NCBI RefSeq assembly: GCF_023015865.1
Contig: NZ_JALKBC010000008.1
Location: forward strand, 156,428 to 220,427
Reading direction: 5' to 3'
DNA: 64,000 nt
Origin: Arenibacter sp. F26102
GTDB taxonomy: Bacteria > Bacteroidota > Bacteroidia > Flavobacteriales > Flavobacteriaceae
Shown here: positions 17,094-25,610 of the stretch, piece by piece
Position numbering within the stretch: position 1 is the first letter of the stretch
Layout of the letters: every line of letters starts with the position of its first letter
The notes under the pieces: generated by a model
Told to the model about the DNA's origin: nothing
Database searches by the model: none
The model's input: the letters and a program-made list of their open reading frames with translations, nothing else
Translations under genes and position numbers: made by a program

Positions 17094-17750
17094 ATGAAAA
17101 AAGTATTTATTTTATTCGCAGTACTACTAACGGGATGCTCTTCTATAAGTTTGGTAGAAAACTGGAAAAATCCTGATATTGTATTGTTCCATGCCAATAA
17201 AGTATTAATTGTAGGCATGGCACAAAACGAGGAAGCCAGAACCGAATTCGAAACAAGCCTACAGAAGGAGTTCAGCAAAAGAAATGTGGAAGCTATGCGA
17301 AGCCTAGATGTTTTTGACGTCTCCTTTACCGATACCAGAAAAACGGAAAAAGAACTGGACGATGTGGAACAAAGTCTATTGGATAAAGATTTTGATGCCA
17401 TTCTGTTCACTAAAGTTACCGGTTCGGAGGATAGGGAGAGCTTTTTAAAATCCATTTCCAAGTGGAACAATTACCAGGGAAGATTCAATGATGATTATCT
17501 AAACAACCAGGACATTTATTATGACCAAGGATATTATGATAAGTTTACCGTCTACCACGCGGAGACCACTCTTTACTGTATTTGCGAGGGCAAGGAAAGG
17601 GCCATGATCTGGAGGGGAAGTATAGACATCGCCGATCCCAAAAACATTCAAAAAACCATAAAAGATTATATAAAATTGGTTGTATTGGCCATGGAAGATC
17701 AAGATCTAATCTTTATCAAAGAAGGAAAAAATGAAATTACTGGTCTATAG
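17094..17750 (+). CDS. Lipoprotein of unknown function
   Basis: A 218-residue protein. The signal peptide MKKVFILFAVLLTGC ends in a lipobox (LLTGC, Cys15), so it is exported and lipid-anchored. I start at ATG 17094; an upstream in-frame ATG at 17040 would put 18 polar residues before the signal peptide. The mature part has the alternating strand/helix pattern seen in DUF4136-like lipoproteins (VLIVGMAQNEEARTEFE), followed by a tyrosine- and asparagine-rich loop. Its last 20 bases overlap the lactate dehydrogenase gene, so the two are co-transcribed. Confidence 0.72.
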   Translation: MKKVFILFAVLLTGCSSISLVENWKNPDIVLFHANKVLIVGMAQNEEARTEFETSLQKEFSKRNVEAMRSLDVFDVSFTDTRKTEKELDDVEQSLLDKDFDAILFTKVTGSEDRESFLKSISKWNNYQGRFNDDYLNNQDIYYDQGYYDKFTVYHAETTLYCICEGKERAMIWRGSIDIADPKNIQKTIKDYIKLVVLAMEDQDLIFIKEGKNEITGL

Positions 17751-18738
17751 TGCAAAAGAGTTCGAAGTCCCTTTTTTAAGCAACGCCAACAAAAACGCAC
17801 ACAAGGTAACCTATACCAAAGATGCCCTGGATACAGAAACTGCAATCCAAGCGGTAGGATATAAGGCGATTTCCATATTTTCAGGGGATGATGCTTCTTC
17901 CGTTGTTCTGGAAAAATTATGGGATTTGGGGGTACGCTTCATTACACTGCGTTCGGCCGGACATAACAACGTGCATCTAAAAATGGCAAATAAATTCGGT
18001 TTTAAGGTGGCAAATGTTCCCGATTATTCCCCCCACTCCATTGCTGAGCATGCCGTTGCCCAATTACAGGCGCTTAACAGAAAAATTATACTGGCAGATA
18101 AGCAGGTACGCACCTATAATTTTTTGCAAAATAATCTTATGGGCTTCAATTTAAATGGTAAGACCGTAGGCATCATTGGAACAGGCAGGATCGGCAGTGT
18201 TATGGCCAAAATTATGGCCGGATTTGGTTGTAAAATATTGGCCAACGATTTAAAACCGGATTACAAATTGGTCCAAATGTATGATCTTACCTATACTTCA
18301 TTGGACAACTTATGTCAAAAATCGGATGTTATAAGCCTTCATATTCCACTTACCCAGGAAAACCACTATATGATCAATAGGCAGAAACTGAACTTAATGA
18401 AACCAGAAGCCATTTTAATCAACACGGCAAGGGGAGCCTTGGTAGAAACCAAAGAATTGATAATTGCCTTGGAGAACAAGAAGATCGGGGGCTACTGTAC
18501 AGATGTATATGAAAAGGAAAAAGGGACCTTCTTTAAGGATAATTCCGCCAAAGGCATTAAAGACGGGCAACTAAAGAAATTATTGTCGTTTCCAAATGTA
18601 TTGCTTACACCCCATCAGGGGTTTATAACCAAAGAAGCATTGACCAATATAGCCGAAGTTACTTTTGAGAATCTAAATAGCTGGGAAGAAGGTAAACCAT
18701 GTAAAAATGAATTAGGTCTTGCTACGAACCGTTCATAA
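17731..18738 (+). CDS. ldhA: D-lactate dehydrogenase (2-hydroxyacid dehydrogenase family)
   Basis: A 335-residue cytoplasmic enzyme close in layout to E. coli LdhA, which reduces pyruvate to D-lactate with NADH. It shows the Rossmann loop GTGRIG (150-155), substrate-binding segment LRSAGHNN (74-80), and catalytic Arg234 (TARGAL), Glu261 (DVYEKE) and His295 (TPHQG). The ending, with a KPCKNEL-type tail, also matches LdhA. It overlaps the end of the lipoprotein gene by 20 bp. A fermentative enzyme here, downstream of Crp/Fnr-type sites, supports a low-oxygen or low-energy role for the island. Its 3' end overlaps that of cls by six bases. Confidence 0.87.
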   Translation: MKLLVYSAKEFEVPFLSNANKNAHKVTYTKDALDTETAIQAVGYKAISIFSGDDASSVVLEKLWDLGVRFITLRSAGHNNVHLKMANKFGFKVANVPDYSPHSIAEHAVAQLQALNRKIILADKQVRTYNFLQNNLMGFNLNGKTVGIIGTGRIGSVMAKIMAGFGCKILANDLKPDYKLVQMYDLTYTSLDNLCQKSDVISLHIPLTQENHYMINRQKLNLMKPEAILINTARGALVETKELIIALENKKIGGYCTDVYEKEKGTFFKDNSAKGIKDGQLKKLLSFPNVLLTPHQGFITKEALTNIAEVTFENLNSWEEGKPCKNELGLATNRS

Positions 18739-20145
18739 CAACGGACTAAAAACTTTACCAAAACCTTCCTTTAGTTTTTCGGCCCATGGTCTTTTAAGGT
18801 ATTCTTCATAGGAGAGCATCCTACTAAGATTGGCATCCTTTAGAAAATCTTCCTTCAACAATTTAGCAAATGGCTCATCGTAAACAATGGCATTCACTTC
18901 ATAGTTCTGTTCAAAACTTCTATCGTCCAAATTGGCCGTACCTATTGTTGCAATGGCATCATCACTAACAATAATTTTACTGTGCAAAAATCCATCAGGA
19001 AATAGATAGATTTTTATACCCGATTTAAGCATAGGCTCAAAATAGGATCTCACACTCCAGCTTACTATTTTGTTGTCCGCATTTTCGGACACCATTAATC
19101 GTATATCCACACCACCAAGTGCTGCAGTCTGTAAGGCTTGCATAATGGCCTGCCCTGGGATAATATAAGGGTTGGTTATGTACAGATAATCTTTCGCCTT
19201 ATTAATAATGGTGAAATAAGTCTGTTCCAAAGAAGGAAAATCATCATCCGGGCCCCCAGAGACGATTTGTACAAGTTTACCTTCACTATTCTCAATGACG
19301 CCTTTATCACTATCCAAGGGTAGTAAAGGAATTGTCTTTTGACAAACCAAATACCAATCCATTGCAAAAACAAAGTCCAAATGACTCGCTGCCGTACCCT
19401 CCAATCTTAAGTGCATATCGTGCCAGTTGCCTAATTCAACATCGCCTTTCAAGTATTTATCCGATACGTTTATTCCTCCGGTAAATGCCACCTTGCCATC
19501 GACCACAATTATTTTTCTGTGATTTCGATAATTCAAGGATGAAAAAAAACGACCAAATTTGAAAGGGAGAAAAGGATATACCTCTACTCCAATTGCCATT
19601 AATTTCTTTAAATAGGCCTTGCTTAATGAAAAGCTGCCAATACCATCGTAAATCATTCTTATCTGGACTCCCTGCGCAATTTTACGTTCAAAAAGAAGTA
19701 TTAACCTATTGGTGAGTTCCCCTTCTTCAAAAATATAATATTGAAGGTTTATTCGGTTCTGGGCATTTTCCAAAGCCTCGAAGATGGATTCGAAGGTTGT
19801 TTTTCCGTCTTTTAACAATCGTAATTCGTTGTACTGTGTGGGAGGGAAATGTGCATTTCGATAAACCAAGGTCATAAGCTTGCGGTACTTCCCGCTCATG
19901 GATGTCATATGTTGCATTAAGGGCTCCGGCAAGTTTAGAAACGCCTTCTTCTTTAATTTCAACAGTTTATTCTTTCTGCGATTTCTTCCCAAAAGAAGAT
20001 AAAGGAACATCCCACCTACCGGAATGGTAAAAATAGCTAATAGCCAAGCTAAACTTTTTGAAGGTTTGGCACCGTGTAAAAGAATACTTATGATAATGGC
20101 TAAGGCAATAAGTAAATAAAAACTAAGAAAAACTGCAGTCCACAT
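18733..20145 (-). CDS. cls: Cardiolipin synthase
   Basis: A 470-residue enzyme with two N-terminal membrane segments (about 3-22 and 32-52) and two phospholipase-D HKD motifs. The first is HRKIIVVDGKVAFTGG in the middle; the second is HSKIIVSDDAIATIGTANLDDRSF near the C-terminus. It joins phosphatidylglycerol units into cardiolipin at the inner membrane. Length and motif order are standard for bacterial Cls. It is convergent with ldhA. A Crp-like palindrome lies about 70 bp upstream, at a spacing one base shorter than at the USP promoters. Confidence 0.93.
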   Translation of the reverse strand: MWTAVFLSFYLLIALAIIISILLHGAKPSKSLAWLLAIFTIPVGGMFLYLLLGRNRRKNKLLKLKKKAFLNLPEPLMQHMTSMSGKYRKLMTLVYRNAHFPPTQYNELRLLKDGKTTFESIFEALENAQNRINLQYYIFEEGELTNRLILLFERKIAQGVQIRMIYDGIGSFSLSKAYLKKLMAIGVEVYPFLPFKFGRFFSSLNYRNHRKIIVVDGKVAFTGGINVSDKYLKGDVELGNWHDMHLRLEGTAASHLDFVFAMDWYLVCQKTIPLLPLDSDKGVIENSEGKLVQIVSGGPDDDFPSLEQTYFTIINKAKDYLYITNPYIIPGQAIMQALQTAALGGVDIRLMVSENADNKIVSWSVRSYFEPMLKSGIKIYLFPDGFLHSKIIVSDDAIATIGTANLDDRSFEQNYEVNAIVYDEPFAKLLKEDFLKDANLSRMLSYEEYLKRPWAEKLKEGFGKVFSPLL

Positions 20146-20185
20146 GCTTCCTTTTTAGTTGACATTGGAGGATAAGTCCAATTAT

Positions 20186-20227
20186 CAAAGTTCGGAAATC
20201 GTGAGGGTATAACTATGATATTTATCA
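20186..20227 (-). promoter_or_regulatory. Crp/Fnr-type operator upstream of cls
   Basis: TGATATTTATCA at 20216-20227. On the - strand GAACTTTG (20193-20186; one mismatch to TAnnTTTG) follows after 22 bp. The cls start codon is at 20145. Confidence 0.55.
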
Positions 20228-20290
20228 GTTTATTGCAAAGAATTGGGGCTTTTGTGTCCTATATTTCCCAAGGTTCGTGGTGTAGTGGGA

Positions 20291-21685
20291 CTAGGAGGTT
20301 TCGTCCAATGCCGCTTTAATAAGTACCATGACACTTTCTGATGGTTCGGCATTATTCGTAATGGCCAATCGCTCCCTTTCCTTATTGATAAGGTTCTTAA
20401 ACCGGTTGCCGCTGATATTGCCCTCTTTAAAATCAATCAGTGCCATAAACCACTTGAAGTATGGAAAGGATTCATAGGTTTTAAGGATGGTGTTTTCCTT
20501 TTCCAACAGATTAAAACGGTTTAATGTCTTTTTTGCCTGCTTATATTCACCCAAGTGGAGAAGCGTTTCTAGATAAGTCCTAAAAAAACGGTTCCAATTA
20601 TGTTCCAAAATATCTTTTTCGTTTAGTGCAATTTGATTTTCGGCATACTGCTTGGCATTCTTATATTCCCCGTTATCGTTATAGCATTTCATCAGAGAGG
20701 AAATAAAAAGAGATTTGTTATATTTATTGGACATCTGCCTAGCAAAGGGATGGGCCTCTTTCAGTAATTGTAAGGCTAGTTGGGGTCTCCCCAATTTTAA
20801 AAGATTAAAGCAATAATTGTTCAGGTACATAATATAATCATGCCCCTGTTCACTTATGGAAAGTCGACCGTAATACAAGGCCAGGTCATATTTATGTAGC
20901 TTCATAAGTATCAGTTGACGATTACCGTAAAAGTTGAGCAGCAACTTACGGGAATAATAAGAACCATCCTTCAATTGTTCTTCCAGATCATCGTAACAGG
21001 CTATGGTCTCCTCTAAAAGTTCGTTCTTTAACAGTGCCAAATAGGACAGTAATATCAAAGCCTGGTAACGATTATATCCATCCAGGTCATCGGCACGGTA
21101 CAATCGCTTTAACCAAGGCACCCACTTTTCTGCGTTCTGCGTCAATTTTGTACTGTGGTAATCGGTAACAATATCGGAAGTGGCCTGTGTCATCCGGTTA
21201 TTGATATCCTTACAACGAATATAATCGTCATGGTAGTTATGGACGAACTTGTTGATTAATTCGTAATCGTTGAGCCTAACCCGGACCAATAAAAAATGAA
21301 GATAATTTTTCACCACTTCATAAAATCGAATAAAATGAAAGTGATGTGGAGCGTAGTTTTTTATATGCTTTAAAAGTTCTCTTTCCTCCTCGGAGGAAAC
21401 GGTATCTGTCTTTATCTTATTATCAAAATAGTTAAGCCTCTTATAGTAGTTATCTGTACAGTATTCATCTAAACGCAACTGCATCCAGTTCATCAGGTGG
21501 GAATATTTTCGTTTATCTATATCAGCAATATAATCCTTTGGCTGTTCCTTACTTAGTACGTTGTACTTTACAATTTTAAAGATACGGGTACGGTCAACAT
21601 CCTGAAACCGACCAGAACGTTCCAACAGAAGCACTTCATGGGGTAACAGGGTACCTACGTAATCCGAAAATTTCTTTAGTTTCAT
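20291..21685 (-). CDS. Hypothetical helical-repeat protein
   Basis: A 464-residue soluble protein, almost entirely helical, rich in Tyr, Leu, Lys and Asn. Paired helices of about 35 residues (for example ALYYGRLSISEQGHDYIMYL and KNAKQYAENQIALNEKD) suggest TPR-like repeats over residues about 150-430, though no perfect TPR consensus is present. There is no signal peptide. It looks like a family specific to the Bacteroidetes and I cannot assign a function. It lies upstream of cls on the same strand, with a 145-bp gap carrying the cls operator. Confidence 0.6.
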   Translation of the reverse strand: MKLKKFSDYVGTLLPHEVLLLERSGRFQDVDRTRIFKIVKYNVLSKEQPKDYIADIDKRKYSHLMNWMQLRLDEYCTDNYYKRLNYFDNKIKTDTVSSEEERELLKHIKNYAPHHFHFIRFYEVVKNYLHFLLVRVRLNDYELINKFVHNYHDDYIRCKDINNRMTQATSDIVTDYHSTKLTQNAEKWVPWLKRLYRADDLDGYNRYQALILLSYLALLKNELLEETIACYDDLEEQLKDGSYYSRKLLLNFYGNRQLILMKLHKYDLALYYGRLSISEQGHDYIMYLNNYCFNLLKLGRPQLALQLLKEAHPFARQMSNKYNKSLFISSLMKCYNDNGEYKNAKQYAENQIALNEKDILEHNWNRFFRTYLETLLHLGEYKQAKKTLNRFNLLEKENTILKTYESFPYFKWFMALIDFKEGNISGNRFKNLINKERERLAITNNAEPSESVMVLIKAALDETS

Positions 21686-21874
21686 TTACGTTTGGACATT
21701 ATAATGTTTCAATTATCAACTAAAAAAACCTAATGCGGGATAAAATTGGATTTGCCAATTCCCGGCAGTTTGGTGTAAACTTAATTGCCATTTTATTACA
21801 CTGCCAAATATCCCATGGCCAACAACCAACATAGCTCACAAGGCCCTTAAAAAAACTCTGCTGCCTCCTAGAGC

Positions 21875-22612
21875 CTACATCACCAATCCCCCATCCACGC
21901 TTAGGGTGGTGCCATTTATAAAACTGGCCTCTTCCGATGATAGAAACACATAGGCATTGGCTATGTCCTCAGGTTTCCCTAAACGTCCCAGCGGGGTTTT
22001 GGCCTCTAGATCGGCAATTACCTTTTCGGGAATGGTTTCTACCATTTCGGTAGCAATAAATCCGGGTGCTACGGCATTTACATTGATGCCCTTTCTACCC
22101 AATTCCCTAGCCCATACCTTGGTAAGCCCAATTACACCTGCCTTTGTTGCCACATAATTGCTCTGCCCAAAATTTCCGTATAACCCTACAACGGACGATG
22201 CGTTAACAATCTTCCCACTTCCTTTTTCTATCATATGTCCAGAAATTACCTGGGTACAATTGAAAACCCCCGTGAGGTTAACATCCAACACAGACTGCCA
22301 TTGTTCCTGGGTCATCTTTTTTAAGGTGGCATCCCTTGTAATCCCAGCGTTATTGATAAGTACATCTATACTGCCAAACTCCTCAATAATTTTGGCAACA
22401 GCTTTTTCCACTTCCGCTATTTTTACGGTGTTGACTTTATTAAATTGTAAGTTTTTACCTTTATTTTCTTCCAATAACCTATTGCCAGCCTCCATGTTGA
22501 TATCCCAACATATAACTGTCGCCCCTTCCTTTAAAAATTTGTTCACGGTTACTTTACCGATACCATTTGCACCTCCCGTAATCACGGCTATTTTACCCTT
22601 TAATCTGTTCAT
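21875..22612 (-). CDS. Short-chain dehydrogenase, 3-oxoacyl-ACP/acetoacetyl-CoA reductase type
   Basis: A 245-residue NAD(P)-dependent reductase. It has the cofactor loop GGANGIG (13-19), NNAG in the middle, the catalytic set Ser (ASSVVG) and Tyr-x3-Lys (YVATK), and the ending GTTLSVDGGLVM typical of FabG/PhbB proteins. It interconverts 3-oxoacyl and 3-hydroxyacyl thioesters. There is no fab operon nearby. The divergent operon at 23126-30558 encodes acyl-related enzymes, so a catabolic or specialised role is more likely than housekeeping fatty-acid synthesis. Confidence 0.85.
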   Translation of the reverse strand: MNRLKGKIAVITGGANGIGKVTVNKFLKEGATVICWDINMEAGNRLLEENKGKNLQFNKVNTVKIAEVEKAVAKIIEEFGSIDVLINNAGITRDATLKKMTQEQWQSVLDVNLTGVFNCTQVISGHMIEKGSGKIVNASSVVGLYGNFGQSNYVATKAGVIGLTKVWARELGRKGINVNAVAPGFIATEMVETIPEKVIADLEAKTPLGRLGKPEDIANAYVFLSSEEASFINGTTLSVDGGLVM

Positions 22613-23125
22613 CTTTGAAGTTTTACCTCAAATCTATTGTTTATTTGGTCAGAGAAAATAAGTAAAATCAAATATTAACTATAGACTAATATATATAATA
22701 CATATTATGCATATTATAACTAATTGATTATAAGTATATTAAATAAATTTAAATTACCATGGACTATTGTCCATTTTAGTATACCATATTATAAATTATA
22801 TTGCTTACCCCACACAAATACGCTTTAGTGAGTAATAGAATGTTATAATAATAAAAAAGACAATACACTTCCAAACTACTGTCTTTATTGTTGTAATATA
22901 GAAAAAAATAGATAAAAATACAGAATATTCATTTGGCCATCCTTCAATATTCGCTAGTAAAATCAACATTTAATCCAAAAAAAGTCCATGCCATAATTTT
23001 TGCGAATGGATGTAGTTTCTGATTTCTTTGTTTCTATATTGGAGGGTGCAATAATTAAAACCATTTATAATAATTAATACGGATATCAGATTTATTATAC
23101 TATAATTTTAGCCATTCCATAAAAT
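22613..23125. promoter_or_regulatory. Divergent AT-rich promoter region
   Basis: A 513-bp gene-free stretch. On the - strand a perfect TAGATTTG -7 element (22636-22629) lies 17 bp before the reductase start. On the + strand TAATTTTA (23103-23110) lies 15 bp before the symporter start. The middle is very AT-rich, with no palindrome that I trust as an operator. Confidence 0.55.
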
Positions 23126-24628
23126 ATGAATGAACACTACCCCTTACTGACACTTATCTCCCTCATGCTATTTATGGGTATATTGTTCTATTTGGTTCTA
23201 AAGTCAAGAATAAAAAACGAAAGTATAGAAACCTACGCTTTAGGAAGCAAGAGCTTTTCCTCTTTTTCCGTAGCACTATCCTTAGCCGCCTCTCTCACCA
23301 GTGCGGCGACCTTTATTATTAATCCCGGCTTTATTGCTTTATACGGTCTAAGTGCCTATTTGGCCTTTGGTGTAGTAATGCCTTTGTCCATATTTGTAGC
23401 ACTGGTAGTGTTAATGAAACGCTTCCGTCAATACGGCATTAATGTAAAGTCGCTCACCATTGCGGATTGGGTAGGAAAAAGATACGGTTCTACTTTCTTA
23501 AAAATATTTTTCGGGTTGCTGAGTACTCTCTTGATTACTTTTATTGTACTCATCTGTGTAGGGATTACCAAGGTTTTGTCCAAAGCGCTGAACGCCGATG
23601 AACTCACTATTCTCATTGTACTGGTAGTAGTGGTATTCTCCTATATGCTAGCTGGAGGGACCAACTCCATGGTGTATACCAATTCCCTACAAGCAGTGAT
23701 GATGATCGTGGTGGCTATTATATTATTAGGTTCTGGGGTAGAGTATTTAATTAGTAGCGGCGGTGAAGGAATTTTTGAAAGACTTGCTGCCATAGACCCC
23801 AACTTGACAACGACCTTCAATTCCAAAAGTCCACTTTTCCGGGACTTTTTTGAGGTAGTGGTCTGTAATGCCATTGTTGGTATCGCTATTGTTTGTCAAC
23901 CACATATCCTTACAAAGTCGCTCCTCATTAAGAAAAATGAGCAGGTCAATAAATTTTTGACCTATTCCATTCTAATTTTAATTGTTTTCTTTTCCGTTGT
24001 TATCACCGGGTTCTATGCTCGTTTAAATTTCCCCGACCTTATATACAGCGGTGAACTGCTTAAAATGGACGGCATTATCCCTGCTTATGTAGTGGATAGG
24101 TTTCCTATCTATATAGGCATATTGGTAATCTTGGGCTTAATTGCAGCCGGACTATCAACCTTGGAAGGACTTATTCAGGCTATACCAACTACTTTGACCA
24201 ATGATCTTATTATACCAATTTTAGGAAAATATAAAAAAGGCATAACTGCAATACAGATCAATTGGGCAATCACCTTTTTTGTTGCCGTTGCCTCTATCCT
24301 CCTATCGTACCAACAATTGGTAAGTCCAAGCCTTAGTGTGGGTATTTTTGCGCAAAATGGAGTCTACGCCTTTTTCTCAGCTGCCTTTGTACCCGTATTT
24401 TTCGGCATTTTCACCAAAACAACCAATGTATATGTGCCCATTGTAGCCTCTTTAGTCGCCGTACTGACACATTTTGGAATCTATTATTTGGAACTCACCC
24501 CTTACATGGACGGTGCCACGGTAAAGAATCCGGCAATTGCATCGGCTTTTGCCATATTGGCATCCACTGCAGCGGGTACCCTAATATATTATACTAAACC
24601 AATGAAATCAGAAGCCTATGCAACTTAA
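23126..24628 (+). CDS. Sodium:solute symporter (SSS family)
   Basis: A 500-residue inner-membrane protein with about 13 hydrophobic segments. The N-terminal part carries the family-typical sequence YALGSKSFSSFSVALSLAA, then SAATFIINPGF and a long AIVGIAIVCQPHI helix. SSS proteins import small solutes (sugars, amino acids, carboxylates) with Na+; the substrate cannot be read from sequence. Its end overlaps the next gene by 11 bp. The neighbours (hydrolase, acyl-CoA ligase) make a carboxylic acid the likeliest cargo. Confidence 0.9.
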   Translation: MNEHYPLLTLISLMLFMGILFYLVLKSRIKNESIETYALGSKSFSSFSVALSLAASLTSAATFIINPGFIALYGLSAYLAFGVVMPLSIFVALVVLMKRFRQYGINVKSLTIADWVGKRYGSTFLKIFFGLLSTLLITFIVLICVGITKVLSKALNADELTILIVLVVVVFSYMLAGGTNSMVYTNSLQAVMMIVVAIILLGSGVEYLISSGGEGIFERLAAIDPNLTTTFNSKSPLFRDFFEVVVCNAIVGIAIVCQPHILTKSLLIKKNEQVNKFLTYSILILIVFFSVVITGFYARLNFPDLIYSGELLKMDGIIPAYVVDRFPIYIGILVILGLIAAGLSTLEGLIQAIPTTLTNDLIIPILGKYKKGITAIQINWAITFFVAVASILLSYQQLVSPSLSVGIFAQNGVYAFFSAAFVPVFFGIFTKTTNVYVPIVASLVAVLTHFGIYYLELTPYMDGATVKNPAIASAFAILASTAAGTLIYYTKPMKSEAYAT

Positions 24629-25541
24629 ATTAATTCCCTTCTGGACATTTATTCTAACCCTAACGACGCTAATGAGTCAGGATGTTGAAAAATCGGAATT
24701 ATTCCTACCCCAAAGCCAAGTGTCTCTTAGCTATACCCAGGCAGGAATGGGAGACCGGACCATTGTATTGATACATGGCTTGGGTAGTAATTCCAAAGCT
24801 TTTGATAAAAACTTTAAAGAGCTGTCCAAAAAAGCATTGGTCATTGCCGTGGACCTTCCTGGTTTTGGAGATACGGAACTTGGCGAATTTGTACCTGGAA
24901 TAGAGAATTATGCAGAAGCCATAGCAGAATTTATCACCCTTAAAAAATATACTAGGGTTACTTTGATAGGCCATAGCATGGGCGGACAGTTAGCCATGCA
25001 ATTGGCGGCCAAAAATAATCCCGAATGGCTTTATCAATTGATATTGCTGGCCCCTGCCGGAGTGGAGAAATTTACTGATACCGAAAAGAATTGGTTTTAT
25101 GCAGTAGTGAACGAACAACTCTATCTCAACTTAACCGATGCTCAGATAAAGCAGAATTTCGACCTTAACTTTTATGGGGGGCAACTTCCACAAGATGCCC
25201 AGTTTATGTTGGAGGATCGCCTGGTCATAAAAGAAGACCTGGAAATATATAAGACCTATATCGCTACAGTGGTCAAAAGCATTTATGCCATGTTGAACGA
25301 ACCGGTATACGATAAAATCAGCAAAATCAAAGTACCTATAACGGTCATATACGGGAAAGATGACAAGTTGATTCCCAATAAAATATTACACCCGCAGCTA
25401 AGTATTGACAACCTCTTAGAAGTCCTCAACACAGATTATCCGCAAGTTAGTATCATTCAATTGGACCAGGCCGGACATTTTGTGCATTGGGACCAAAGCG
25501 ATTCAGTAAATAATATCATCCTAAAAAAGATTACCGAATAA
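24618..25541 (+). CDS. Secreted alpha/beta hydrolase
   Basis: A 307-residue protein. A signal peptide (about 1-20, LIPFWTFILTLTTLMSQ) predicts export to the periplasm or outer membrane. The fold shows the oxyanion strand LIHGLGS, the nucleophile elbow GHSMGG, an acid in VIYGKDDKLIP and the catalytic His in AGHFVHW. It probably cleaves an ester or lactone. It overlaps the symporter gene by 11 bp and is 69 bp from the TonB receptor, so the products may release an acid outside the membrane that the symporter then imports. Confidence 0.88.
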   Translation: MQLKLIPFWTFILTLTTLMSQDVEKSELFLPQSQVSLSYTQAGMGDRTIVLIHGLGSNSKAFDKNFKELSKKALVIAVDLPGFGDTELGEFVPGIENYAEAIAEFITLKKYTRVTLIGHSMGGQLAMQLAAKNNPEWLYQLILLAPAGVEKFTDTEKNWFYAVVNEQLYLNLTDAQIKQNFDLNFYGGQLPQDAQFMLEDRLVIKEDLEIYKTYIATVVKSIYAMLNEPVYDKISKIKVPITVIYGKDDKLIPNKILHPQLSIDNLLEVLNTDYPQVSIIQLDQAGHFVHWDQSDSVNNIILKKITE

Positions 25542-25610
25542 AAACGAGTGCCCATTGGCAGTAAATAAATGGAAATCACAAAATTAAATTAACCACTAAA
25601 TTCAACTAAA

